A DNA stretch of 64,000 nt. Source: Vibrio brasiliensis LMG 20546. Its GTDB lineage: Bacteria > Pseudomonadota > Gammaproteobacteria > Enterobacterales > Vibrionaceae. Under the pieces are notes generated by a model. That model was not told the DNA's origin and did no database searches. It was given only the letters and a program-made list of their open reading frames with translations. A program made the translations under genes and the position numbers. Positions 25,936-34,858 of this stretch are shown here, piece by piece. Each line of letters opens with the position of its first letter. Position 1 is the stretch's first letter. The DNA is taken from NCBI RefSeq assembly GCF_000189255.1, contig NZ_AEVS01000018.1, positions 1 through 64,000 on the forward strand. The letters are read 5' to 3'.

Positions 25936-27396
25936 TTACTGACCGTAGTATTGAGCGAGTTGTTGCGGATAGGTTCTGAGCTCAGCTAGCTGCTTAGCTT
26001 TTTGCTCTATCTCAGTGCTAGTTAAAGCCAGAGTAACCGGGTGTAGCTGCTCGATAGTCTGGCTCTGGTAATCAAATAATTGCCACTGTTCAACCAGCTT
26101 GATCGCCGCTTCATAGGCGGATGAACCTTTGACAACTTCGACCCGAGCGTAATGCTTACCTTCAAAGGTTACGTCCGCAGCCCTTAGCGTGTCATCTTTA
26201 CCCGGAATTTGTTGTGCGCCAAACAAGGGGGTACCAAATTCGTGCGCGCGCTGATAATCAGGGATAAATCGCGACATATGCTCGATAGCACGACGACTAC
26301 GCTCGACTATCACCTCTTCATCCCACCCTTTCTGGATTTTGCTTTTCAGCCTTAACGGCAGGCTCGGCTGCGACGAAGCATTATCAGACGCCACCAGACC
26401 GTCTTCAAATAAGGTAATGTCTTTGGTCATACCATGTAACTGAAAGATCCCATCAGGATAAGGCGTTAACTGAGCCATACCATTTGGCGTACCTCGTGGA
26501 CCGTGAAAGATAACCTCAGGCCAAAGTTCCTGACATTCAGGCCAGTTCGTTACGTAGGCGGCTTTAAACTCAACCAATCGCTCACGGGGTTTTTGCGCCA
26601 AATCATCAATGGAACCGGTCTCGTAGCCACAAGCATTAACCAAATACTCGACATGTAAGAACTCGACCTGTCCGTCACTATCTAAGCACTCTAACGCCCA
26701 ACCTTGTTCAGACTCTTCAACACCAATCACCTGCGTGTCTGTCTTTAACTGGCAATTGGGCATTTTCTCTAATGCCAGGGTGGCGGAAGCCGCAATACGA
26801 AAGACGCTCCAACCATATTCTTGTACCGCGACAACCGGAAACTTCAACACTTCTAAGTCAGTATGCTTAGCAAACGGTATCAACCACTCATCAATCGTTG
26901 AAGGCTGAGCAGGCTGTTCTAACTCGGCTAAGGCTTCAATCTCATCGCGGCTATAGAATTTGTAGTAATCGGCGGGTTCACCCAAAACCTTATTGGCTGA
27001 ATCTTTCTCAACCAGTTGTGCATAACAGTCCTGAATAGTGATCAGACGTTCATACAACTCTTCCGGGCTCCCTCCGTCACTGTATGGAACCGCAATGACG
27101 GTTGGGCGCTTATTGACGGTTTGCGGGTAAAGTCTGATGGTGTCAATTGACTGCTTTAGTAATTCTATGCACTGCTCTGTGGAGATCTCTCTGTACAAAT
27201 TTCCACCAGCATGAAGATGACAGATCGGCGGCCCACTAACTAATCCAGATCCTTTCTCGATCAGGTGGACATTTAAACCTAGCTCCGCCATGTGAACAGC
27301 GGCTGTTGCACCAGCGATACCACCGCCAATAATAGCGACGCTCGGGGTATGGGTTGATTGCGATTCAGGTTGCATTAATGTGGCTAATTCGTTCAT
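25936..27396 (-). CDS. FAD-dependent oxidoreductase (DAO-like), function unknown
   Basis: A 486-residue flavoprotein. The Rossmann dinucleotide motif lies near the start (VAIIGGGIAGATAAVHMAELG, residues about 20-40). LVNACGYETGSIDDLA in the middle is the second nucleotide-binding motif of the DAO/glycine-oxidase group. The C-terminal part contains FGTPLFGAQQIPGKDD and a helical tail. No quinone, amino-acid or thiazole signature allows a substrate call. It is transcribed alone. Its 265-bp upstream region contains a group of DnaA-box-like sites. Confidence 0.7.
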   Translation of the reverse strand: MNELATLMQPESQSTHTPSVAIIGGGIAGATAAVHMAELGLNVHLIEKGSGLVSGPPICHLHAGGNLYREISTEQCIELLKQSIDTIRLYPQTVNKRPTVIAVPYSDGGSPEELYERLITIQDCYAQLVEKDSANKVLGEPADYYKFYSRDEIEALAELEQPAQPSTIDEWLIPFAKHTDLEVLKFPVVAVQEYGWSVFRIAASATLALEKMPNCQLKTDTQVIGVEESEQGWALECLDSDGQVEFLHVEYLVNACGYETGSIDDLAQKPRERLVEFKAAYVTNWPECQELWPEVIFHGPRGTPNGMAQLTPYPDGIFQLHGMTKDITLFEDGLVASDNASSQPSLPLRLKSKIQKGWDEEVIVERSRRAIEHMSRFIPDYQRAHEFGTPLFGAQQIPGKDDTLRAADVTFEGKHYARVEVVKGSSAYEAAIKLVEQWQLFDYQSQTIEQLHPVTLALTSTEIEQKAKQLAELRTYPQQLAQYYGQ

Positions 27397-27587
27397 TCTC
27401 AGGATATTTTACTGCCAATACCGAGTGAATAAAATCACAATTTTTGCATGGTGAATTTATGACATTTTGACGAAAAAAAAATGAAAAAAATGCTTGACTC
27501 AAAAATGATGAAACAGGAAATAATCACTGCTGTGAATAACAAATCGGTGACGAGCTTTTGCTATACAGGCTTGTGAGAATTTCCAAC

Positions 27588-27638
27588 TTATCTACAGGCC
27601 AAGTTATCCCAAACTTTATCCACCGTTTTTGTGGATAA
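27588..27638. promoter_or_regulatory. Cluster of four DnaA-box-like sites
   Basis: Within 51 bp: TTATCTACA at 27588 (one mismatch to TTATCCACA), TTATCCCAA at 27604 (two), TTATCCACC at 27616 (one), and the exact box on the minus strand, TGTGGATAA at 27630. An A-rich stretch (about 27470-27535) lies between this cluster and the FAD gene. The last two boxes also form an 8-bp hairpin (TTATCCAC, CGTTTTT, GTGGATAA), which could instead help end the ybbP transcript. DnaA binding is inference. Confidence 0.5.
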
Positions 27639-27661
27639 CTGAATAACCTGGCCATTCAGAT

Positions 27662-30106
27662 TTAGCTAACTGCCTTATTTATAGGGGTTAGTAGCCCTTT
27701 TATCAGGCTGTTAACAACCAAAGCCAGTGTGAAGAAAGTCGCTATTGGTAAGGTAATCCACAAGGTGAGATGCAGATTAGGTTCTAGATCAAAGCCGTAA
27801 ACCATTAGCGCCCCCACCACCAACTCCGATCCCAATGCGGCGATCAAAGCGGCGATCAAAGACATCATGCCATATTCAGCCCAAATGGTTTGTTCAACGC
27901 GCTTTTTACTTGCACCTAAAGTACGGTAAAGCTGAATCTCTTCCTGACGTTGACCAAGACTTAATCGCAACAGAGTAAAGATCAGCAACAATCCTGACAG
28001 AACTCCGATGCCAGCTAGCAATGTTATAGACCAGACAATCTGTTCAAGTAGCTGCTGGATTTTCGCTCCCATAACTCTGATATCCATCAAACTCACTGTC
28101 GGATATTGACGGGACAGTCCATTAAGTAACTCGTTGTCACTTTCCTCGACACGGAAACTGACCAGATAAGTGGCCGGAATCTCTGCTAACACATCTTTAG
28201 TAAAGATAAAGTAGAAGTTCGGCTTCATATCACGCCACTCTACTGCACGTATCGAATTTACAATTGCCGACACTGGCTGACTGTTGATAACAAAGCCAAG
28301 CTTATCGCCAACTTCAATCCCCAGCTCTTCAGCGACATCTTGCTCGACTGACACACCGTTAGCCTGCGTCCACTGCCCTGTCACCACTTCATTATGTGCC
28401 GGAATCCCATCGGCAAAAGTGAAGTTTATCTCTCGTCTTAACGCATCACTGGACTCGCGTCCATTTGCCACTGATTTGGCGTCGACACCATTAACATCCA
28501 CTAAACGGCCACGAATAATTGGGTAATCTAGCGAGCGCTCGATGTTGTTGTCATCAAGGACTTTTAAATAGCCATCCTTTTCATAAGGAGCAATATTCAG
28601 CGCGAATGCGTTGGGCGCATCTTTAGGTATGGTACGACTCCAGTCAGACAGTAGATCGGTTCTCACTAGCCACATGGTGGCGAGCAACATCAGTGATAAG
28701 GCTAACGCACCAAACTGAATTCCAGTCGCTGCGGTTGAGCGGTTGATACGGCTCAGAGCCAATTTTAACGCCGGCGAAAGTGGCATTCTGGCAAGAGACT
28801 TAGTGATCGCAACGCTCAGTAGTCCAAGCACTAAAAACAGTCCGCCCATACCTGCAAGAACGATCCAAACCAAAAGGTTGTCATAATAAGCGACTAACAT
28901 TGGCACCAACGGGAATAGCAGTAACAGGAACCTACGCTTACTCTGTTGGGAAACCGCCTGTGACTGCATAACATTGACGGCACTAACGTTGATCAGACCC
29001 AATAGTGGAATTCCCAATGCTGGAACTGCGATAAGAATACTGGTGGTAATTGCAATCAGCGCTGGCTTAATGCCGTAACCAGGCAGCGGATTTGGTAGCA
29101 GATCCACAAGAGGAATTCTCAGCAAGAACTCGAGTAGCATCCCCAGTGATGTGCCGAATACAATTGCGGTCACCAATAAGATAGATACCTGAGTGAGTAA
29201 CCAGCGCGTTACCCAACGTTTGCTTGCGCCAAGACTCTTCAGCATGGCAATCGTCTTTCGCCTGGTAGTGACATAATGCTGACAGGTAAGCACTAACGTG
29301 GTGGCGGCCATTATGATTACAATCGCAACGGTCAAAGAGAGGTATTGCTCCGTTCTCTGAAACACTTCATTAGTGCGGCTGGCACTATTTTGGTCTCGCC
29401 AACGGTCACTAGGCGTGAGTTTTACGTTCGCTTTTAACAGCTCAATGTCGCTTTCGTCCCCGTCGATGAACAGGCTGTATCTGACTCGACTACCAATCTG
29501 AATCGCTCCGGTTTTATCTAAATCGTCACTATGAATAAATGCAGACGGCATCTGTTGGAAAGGATTGAAACTAAGACCTGGCTCTTCAACAACTCGCCCA
29601 CTGATAACGAAATCGGCATCACCCACTGTGACACTGTCACCAATATCAACTTGAAGCTGTGAGAACAGACGCTCATCCAGCCATAGTTCGCCTGGTTTTA
29701 CCGCAGAAAACTCACTGTTGTCATCACTAAGACGAAAATCCCCTTGTAACGGGTATTGGCTATCAACCGCTTTAACGGTAATCAGCTTCATGCTGTCTTC
29801 GCTAAATGCCATGGTTCCAAATCGAGTTTGTAGCGATGTGGTCAGTTCACTTTCGGCAACTAACTGAGTTAGTGAAGGAGGAATAGGGTTGGAAGATGTA
29901 AAGACCGTATCGGCCGTTAAGGCCTGCTTGCCCTGTTTGACTACCACCTGCTCCATTCGTTCTGCCAATGCAGTCAAAGCAAATATACAGGCAATAATCA
30001 TCACAAGCGCGATGGCGACAGGCCACAATTGCCCCTGCCTTATTTCACTAATGCTCCAGCGCACCATCTGACTATTGAATGCACCGTGATTTGATTTCCC
30101 CATCAC
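27662..30106 (-). CDS. ybbP: ABC transporter permease YbbP (FtsX-like, MacB group)
   Basis: An 814-residue inner-membrane protein with an N-terminal anchor, a large periplasmic domain (about residues 50-250), and two FtsX-like membrane blocks: about 255-480 (TRRKTIAMLKSLGASKRWVT) and the last 130 residues (LGQRQEEIQLYRTLGASKKRV). This is the YbbP layout. It overlaps ybbA by four bases, and the pair sits head to head with tesA as in E. coli. YbbAP belongs to the MacB/LolCDE type of mechanotransmission transporter; extraction of lipophilic compounds from the membrane is suspected but not settled. Confidence 0.9.
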   Translation of the reverse strand: MMGKSNHGAFNSQMVRWSISEIRQGQLWPVAIALVMIIACIFALTALAERMEQVVVKQGKQALTADTVFTSSNPIPPSLTQLVAESELTTSLQTRFGTMAFSEDSMKLITVKAVDSQYPLQGDFRLSDDNSEFSAVKPGELWLDERLFSQLQVDIGDSVTVGDADFVISGRVVEEPGLSFNPFQQMPSAFIHSDDLDKTGAIQIGSRVRYSLFIDGDESDIELLKANVKLTPSDRWRDQNSASRTNEVFQRTEQYLSLTVAIVIIMAATTLVLTCQHYVTTRRKTIAMLKSLGASKRWVTRWLLTQVSILLVTAIVFGTSLGMLLEFLLRIPLVDLLPNPLPGYGIKPALIAITTSILIAVPALGIPLLGLINVSAVNVMQSQAVSQQSKRRFLLLLFPLVPMLVAYYDNLLVWIVLAGMGGLFLVLGLLSVAITKSLARMPLSPALKLALSRINRSTAATGIQFGALALSLMLLATMWLVRTDLLSDWSRTIPKDAPNAFALNIAPYEKDGYLKVLDDNNIERSLDYPIIRGRLVDVNGVDAKSVANGRESSDALRREINFTFADGIPAHNEVVTGQWTQANGVSVEQDVAEELGIEVGDKLGFVINSQPVSAIVNSIRAVEWRDMKPNFYFIFTKDVLAEIPATYLVSFRVEESDNELLNGLSRQYPTVSLMDIRVMGAKIQQLLEQIVWSITLLAGIGVLSGLLLIFTLLRLSLGQRQEEIQLYRTLGASKKRVEQTIWAEYGMMSLIAALIAALGSELVVGALMVYGFDLEPNLHLTLWITLPIATFFTLALVVNSLIKGLLTPINKAVS

Positions 30107-30777
30107 GACTCCTCCAACTGGCCAGCTTTCATAGTCAAAACTCGATCACAACGCTTGGCAAGCTTCTGGTCGTGTGTAACCAGAACTAAGGTTGTTCCGT
30201 GCTTTTTATTCAGATCAAACAGCAGTTCAATAATTGTGCTCGCGGTATGTTCATCAAGGTTACCCGTTGGTTCATCAGCAAACAGAACCTTTGGCTGAAT
30301 CATAAAAGCCCGTGCAAGAGCGACACGTTGTTGCTCTCCGCCAGATAACTGGGTTGGTGAGTGATGGATACGACTACCTAACCCAACCGATTCTAGAAGA
30401 GTCATCGCGCGCTGTTTGTCTTCCTTGTCACCTTTCAACAAGCAAGGCAAGGTGACATTATCTAAAGCACTAAGGCTTGGGATAAGTAAAAAGCTTTGAA
30501 AAACGAAGCCAACCGACTCGCTACGAATCGCTGCTCTCGCTTCATCATCTAAGCTATGCAGAGATTGACCAAGCAGGCTAACTTCACCACTGGTCGGTAT
30601 ATCTAACCCCGCCAGCAATGTCATAAGGGTCGACTTACCAGCTCCCGATGTCCCTACAATTGCAACACTTTCTCCCTCCTGAATATCAAGATTGACATTT
30701 TCAAGGATTGTTAATTGCTCTTGTTTAGTAGAGACTATCTTGGACAATGATTGTGCTTTAATAACGGACGTTTGCAT
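30103..30777 (-). CDS. ybbA: ABC transporter ATP-binding protein YbbA
   Basis: A 224-residue ATPase of the LolD/MacB type: Walker A GTSGAGKST (about residue 43), Q-loop VGFVFQSFLLIP, signature LSGGEQQRVALA, Walker B VLFADEP and the switch histidine VLVTHD. It aligns from its first residues with E. coli YbbA, so the start is reliable. Its ATG shares two bases with the ATG of the divergent tesA (the four bases CATG at 30775-30778). It powers the YbbP permease. Confidence 0.93.
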   Translation of the reverse strand: MQTSVIKAQSLSKIVSTKQEQLTILENVNLDIQEGESVAIVGTSGAGKSTLMTLLAGLDIPTSGEVSLLGQSLHSLDDEARAAIRSESVGFVFQSFLLIPSLSALDNVTLPCLLKGDKEDKQRAMTLLESVGLGSRIHHSPTQLSGGEQQRVALARAFMIQPKVLFADEPTGNLDEHTASTIIELLFDLNKKHGTTLVLVTHDQKLAKRCDRVLTMKAGQLEES

Positions 30778-31375
30778 GTTTCGACTACTTTCCTTTGTAC
30801 TTTTACTGACTGCTTTTAACCCTGCCTACAGCAAAACCCTGATGATACTTGGCGACAGCCTGAGTGCTGGCTACCAAATGTCTATTGAACAGGCTTGGCC
30901 TTCTCTTCTTACGCAAGATCTTGCCGATAAAGATCAAGATGTTAACGTGGTTAATGCTAGCATCTCTGGTGACACTACGGGCAATGGTTTAGCCCGTCTG
31001 CCAAAATTACTTGAACAACATCAACCAGACTACGTTCTGATCGAACTAGGTGCCAATGACGGACTGCGTGGTTTTCCCCCTGGCCTGATCGGTAATAACT
31101 TAACTCAAATGGTCGCCTTGATTAGGCAAGCCGATGCAAAACCAATGATCATGCAAATCCACGTCTTACCTAACTATGGTAAGCGCTATACTGAGGCTTT
31201 TTCATCCATCTTCCCTTCTACAGCGGAAAAACTCGATGTGCCGTTGCTGCCCTTCTTTCTTGAAGGCGTCATTGTAAACCCTGACTGGATGATGAGTGAT
31301 GGTCTTCACCCGAAACCAGAAGCGCAAGCATGGATTTCAGATTTTGTTGCCAATCAGTTAATTAATCACTTCTAG
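30776..31375 (+). CDS. tesA: TesA, periplasmic GDSL esterase / acyl-CoA thioesterase I
   Basis: A 199-residue SGNH hydrolase. A signal peptide of about 19 residues precedes LMILGDSLSAGY, with the nucleophile Ser28. Block III is GANDGLRG and block V is DGLHP (Asp and His of the triad). TesA is a multifunctional thioesterase, protease and lysophospholipase in the periplasm. ATG at 30776 gives the usual N-terminus; the ribosome site is weak (GGA at eight bases). The longer frame from 30692 lies inside ybbA and is not expected to be used. Confidence 0.92.
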   Translation: MFRLLSFVLLLTAFNPAYSKTLMILGDSLSAGYQMSIEQAWPSLLTQDLADKDQDVNVVNASISGDTTGNGLARLPKLLEQHQPDYVLIELGANDGLRGFPPGLIGNNLTQMVALIRQADAKPMIMQIHVLPNYGKRYTEAFSSIFPSTAEKLDVPLLPFFLEGVIVNPDWMMSDGLHPKPEAQAWISDFVANQLINHF

Positions 31376-31450
31376 TTGCTTTAGCTCAATGAACTTTACA
31401 CAGCTTTACGATAATTTGCTCAGATACCGTTAGTAGGTGAAGGATAAGAA

Positions 31451-32638
31451 ATGATTATAAAACCTGTAATAGATGGTGTTGTAGCGCGTAGTGCGCATCC
31501 ATTAGGCTGTGAGCAAGCCGTTCTAAACCAGATTGAATATGTAAAGGCATCACAGCCAATTACCAATGGTCCCAAGCGCGTTCTGATTATTGGTGGTTCG
31601 TCTGGTTTTGGTCTCGCTTCGCGCATTGCTCTCACATTTGGAGCACAAGCGGATACCATTAGCGTTTCATTTGAAAAGAAACCGTCGGAAAAAGGCACTG
31701 GGTCAGCAGGTTTCTATAATGATTACTACTTCAAACGACACGCAAAGCGCGCTGGGCGAGTAGCGGTTAATATCCACGGTGACGCCTTTTCTCAACAAAT
31801 TAAAGATGACGTTGTCGAAGCTATCGAAACCTATTTCGAAGGCGAAGTTGACTTAGTCATCTACAGCGTTGCTTCCGGTATGCGCCCTAAAGCCGAGTCC
31901 GGCCAGTTCTGGCGCTCAGCGATTAAACCTATTGGCCAACCAGTATCAGGGACAACTCTGGTACTTGAAAACGATCAATGGCATAACTCAACCCTTGAAC
32001 CTGCCACCGAAGAAGAAGCAGAAGCGACTCGAAAAGTGATGGGTGGTGAAGACTGGGAAGCCTGGATTGATGCTCTGATCAACTCTGAGTCTGTCGCTAA
32101 AGGCTGCAAGACCATTGCCTTCTCTTATATTGGTCCAGAGATCACTCACCCTATTTATCTGGATGGTACTTTAGGCCGTGCTAAGATCGACCTGCATCAA
32201 ACCAGCCATGCGTTGAACTTGAAACTCGCCAACTTTGATGGCGGAGCTTACGCGACGGTGTGTAAAGCGCTGGTAACGAAGGCAAGTGTTTTTATTCCGG
32301 GTTTAACTCCTTACATCATTGCTCTGTATAAAGTGATGAAAGAAAAAGGCACTCACGAAGGGTGTATCGAACAAATGCAGCGTCTGTTCAGCAGTAAACT
32401 TTATGGCGGAGAACAGGTTCCAGTGGATGGGGAAAGACTCATTCGCATGGACGATTGGGAATTGGATCCTGAAACACAGGCTCGCGTTAAACAACTGCTT
32501 GATGAAATCAATAGCGATAACTTTATGCAGTTAGGCGATTACCAGGGTTTTAAACATGAATTTCTTAACTTAAACGGGTTTGATATAGACGGAGTTGATT
32601 ACTCCAGCAAGATCGATACTGATAAGTTTATAAAATGA
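31451..32638 (+). CDS. fabV: FabV, NADH-dependent enoyl-ACP reductase
   Basis: A 395-residue reductase of the FabV / trans-2-enoyl-CoA reductase family. The NADH motif is GGSSGFG (residues 48-54). The active site is the wide-spaced Tyr236-x8-Lys245 (YLDGTLGRAK) that separates FabV from FabI. It catalyses the last step of fatty acid elongation and is naturally refractory to triclosan; the type enzyme came from V. cholerae. GAAGGA is upstream of the ATG. It follows tesA, another acyl-chain enzyme, by 75 bp, but a link is not shown. Confidence 0.95.
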   Translation: MIIKPVIDGVVARSAHPLGCEQAVLNQIEYVKASQPITNGPKRVLIIGGSSGFGLASRIALTFGAQADTISVSFEKKPSEKGTGSAGFYNDYYFKRHAKRAGRVAVNIHGDAFSQQIKDDVVEAIETYFEGEVDLVIYSVASGMRPKAESGQFWRSAIKPIGQPVSGTTLVLENDQWHNSTLEPATEEEAEATRKVMGGEDWEAWIDALINSESVAKGCKTIAFSYIGPEITHPIYLDGTLGRAKIDLHQTSHALNLKLANFDGGAYATVCKALVTKASVFIPGLTPYIIALYKVMKEKGTHEGCIEQMQRLFSSKLYGGEQVPVDGERLIRMDDWELDPETQARVKQLLDEINSDNFMQLGDYQGFKHEFLNLNGFDIDGVDYSSKIDTDKFIK

Positions 32639-32688
32639 AGTTATTGTTTTAGAACCTTGTGTCACTTTTAAGACAAAGTGTATTGATT

Positions 32689-32719
32689 GCCCCATAGCTG
32701 AGTCTAGGGGCTTTTTTTT
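32689..32719 (+). terminator. Terminator after fabV
   Basis: GCCCC, bulged A, TAG pair with CTAGGGGC across a six-base loop, followed by eight T. The hairpin reads as a normal Rho-independent terminator on the plus strand. Confidence 0.8.
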
Positions 32720-32866
32720 ACCAATTTCATCATGCATCCTAACTCTTTGTGCCACCCGGCGTTTAATTATTGAACAAATCTCTACTCGTATGTGCATCGT
32801 AGCGACTATCCTTAAAACAGAGTGCAAGGAATGCCCTCATACCAATTTAATCAACAGGGAGTTTGT

Positions 32867-34777
32867 ATGTCTAAATTAAATACAGACAACATGGTTATTC
32901 CTGATGAAATGAGCTCGGGATGGCAAGTTATTGTCAATCTGTTGGCTGAGATTGTCGATGTGCCAGCAGCTTTGATCATGCGTGTGCATAAGAAACATAT
33001 CGAGGTATTTACCGCCAATAACAATCACACTCACCCTTATCAGATAGGCGACGCTGAAAGTTTGGGTAAAGGTTTGTATTGTGAGACAGTGATTAACGAA
33101 AGTCGTCAGCTGTTGGTTGCTAATGCCGCGAAAGATCCGGATTGGTGCAACAATCCGGATATGAGATTTGGCTTGGTCGCATACTGCGGCTTACCTTTAC
33201 GTTGGCCAAATGGAAAAACATTCGGCACGATTTGTGTCCTCGATAGTAAAGAAAATCCATTTAACGACACCTATCAACAGTTGTTAATGTCGTTTCGCAA
33301 TTCGATTGAAGCTCAGCTTGAAACCATTTTTCAGAATCATCACTTACAGCAACTCAATAGTGAACTGGAGTCTCGCGTTCAGACTCGTACCCAAGATTTG
33401 GTCGATCTTAATTTCTCTCTCAACCAGGAGATCGATAAACGTCGCGCTGCAGAACGTCAGGTGCGCTATCAGCAACTTCATGACTTAGGAACAGGTTTCC
33501 TTAATCGTTCAGCTTTGGAGCACGAAGCAACGCGCCTGATTAAAGACGTTTCCACCAGTAAGACACATAAAGTCGGCGTACTGCATGTTGGATTTACTAA
33601 CGGGCGCCGTATTCAGTCCAAATATGGTTACTCCACTTGGGAGCACATCCTGATTGAATTTCGCCAACGTCTACATCAGCACTCTGCTCTTAATGTCATT
33701 ACTGCGCGTCCTAGCTCTACCGATCTGGTGTTTATATTTGAGAGCGACGATTACGACAATGACATTAACCTACTCTGTCAGGAGTTGGTTGAAGTCAGCC
33801 AATCTAAATTTGCCGTAGAGGGGGAAAGCCTCCATTTACACAGCTACATTGGCGTCTCCAGTTCGGATGAAAGTCACTGTGCCAAAAGCCTGCTCAAGTA
33901 TGCCGCTGAAGCAATGCAATCTTGTAAAGACTCTGGTCATAAGTTCAGTTTTTACTCACAAGATATCTCTGACACACAAAAGAGCATCAGCCAGTTAGAG
34001 AGCTACTTACTCCAGGCTGTACGCAATGATGACCTGCTACTCTATTTTCAGCCTAAGGTCTCACCAGAAACTCATCGCTGGGTAGGTGCTGAAGCTCTAC
34101 TTAGGTGGCGTCACCCAATTCTCGGCGACATTTCCAACGAGACACTGATTCACCTGGCAGAGCAAAATGGTCTTATCTTTGAAGTTGGCAGTTTTGTACT
34201 GCGCTCGGCGATACAAAAAGCAGCCGAGTGGTCGGTAAAAATTGAAGACTTTAAAGTCAGCGTCAATGTCTCTGCCGTACAGTTGCAAAGTCCACAGTTT
34301 GTTACCCAGCTCCAGGATCTGCTCAATGCTTACCGCCTGCCTGCTCATTATTTAGAACTCGAAATCACTGAAAGTGGCTTGATCGCTGACGAAGTTGTTG
34401 CGCGTAATACGCTTCAGTCACTGAGCGAACTTGGCGTTACATTGTCACTTGATGATTTTGGAACTGGCTACGCATCGTTCAATTACCTCAAAAAATTCCC
34501 ATTTGATGCAATTAAAATCGACAAAAGCTTTGTCCACCAGCTTGATGAAAGTGAAGAAGACAAAGAAATTGTCCGTTCAATCATCAACATTGCACAAAAA
34601 CTCAATCTTCAGGTCACGGTCGAAGGGATTGAGAATCCTGATCATGAAGCCTTTATCCTTGCTGAAGGCTGTGATGTCGGTCAAGGCTATCTGTATGGTC
34701 GACCAATGCCGTACGACGAGTTTGAAGCCAACCTGTTTAACCAAATATCTTCTACAATCAAATACACTTATTCATAA
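32867..34777 (+). CDS. GAF - degenerate GGDEF - EAL protein (cyclic-di-GMP phosphodiesterase)
   Basis: A 636-residue soluble protein. A GAF domain (about residues 10-155, with the FCLGLYC-like GKGLYCETVI and FGTICVLDS) is followed by a coiled coil (about 160-210), a GGDEF-like domain (about 215-370) and an EAL domain (about 385-625). The GGDEF loop is replaced by SSTDLVF, so it is not a cyclase. The EAL domain has EALLRW, NVSAVQL, ELEITES, DDFGTGYASF, IKIDKSF, VEGIEN and GQGYLYG, a full catalytic set. ATG at 32867 has AGGGAG in front; the frame extends to 32822 without a site. The GAF ligand is unknown. Confidence 0.88.
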   Translation: MSKLNTDNMVIPDEMSSGWQVIVNLLAEIVDVPAALIMRVHKKHIEVFTANNNHTHPYQIGDAESLGKGLYCETVINESRQLLVANAAKDPDWCNNPDMRFGLVAYCGLPLRWPNGKTFGTICVLDSKENPFNDTYQQLLMSFRNSIEAQLETIFQNHHLQQLNSELESRVQTRTQDLVDLNFSLNQEIDKRRAAERQVRYQQLHDLGTGFLNRSALEHEATRLIKDVSTSKTHKVGVLHVGFTNGRRIQSKYGYSTWEHILIEFRQRLHQHSALNVITARPSSTDLVFIFESDDYDNDINLLCQELVEVSQSKFAVEGESLHLHSYIGVSSSDESHCAKSLLKYAAEAMQSCKDSGHKFSFYSQDISDTQKSISQLESYLLQAVRNDDLLLYFQPKVSPETHRWVGAEALLRWRHPILGDISNETLIHLAEQNGLIFEVGSFVLRSAIQKAAEWSVKIEDFKVSVNVSAVQLQSPQFVTQLQDLLNAYRLPAHYLELEITESGLIADEVVARNTLQSLSELGVTLSLDDFGTGYASFNYLKKFPFDAIKIDKSFVHQLDESEEDKEIVRSIINIAQKLNLQVTVEGIENPDHEAFILAEGCDVGQGYLYGRPMPYDEFEANLFNQISSTIKYTYS

Positions 34778-34858
34778 CGGCAGCAGTAAGCGCTTTACTC
34801 TCTGGCGAGCGGTTTCTATAATCCTCGCCTTTCGTGTTTCCCAATCGATGAAATCAAT

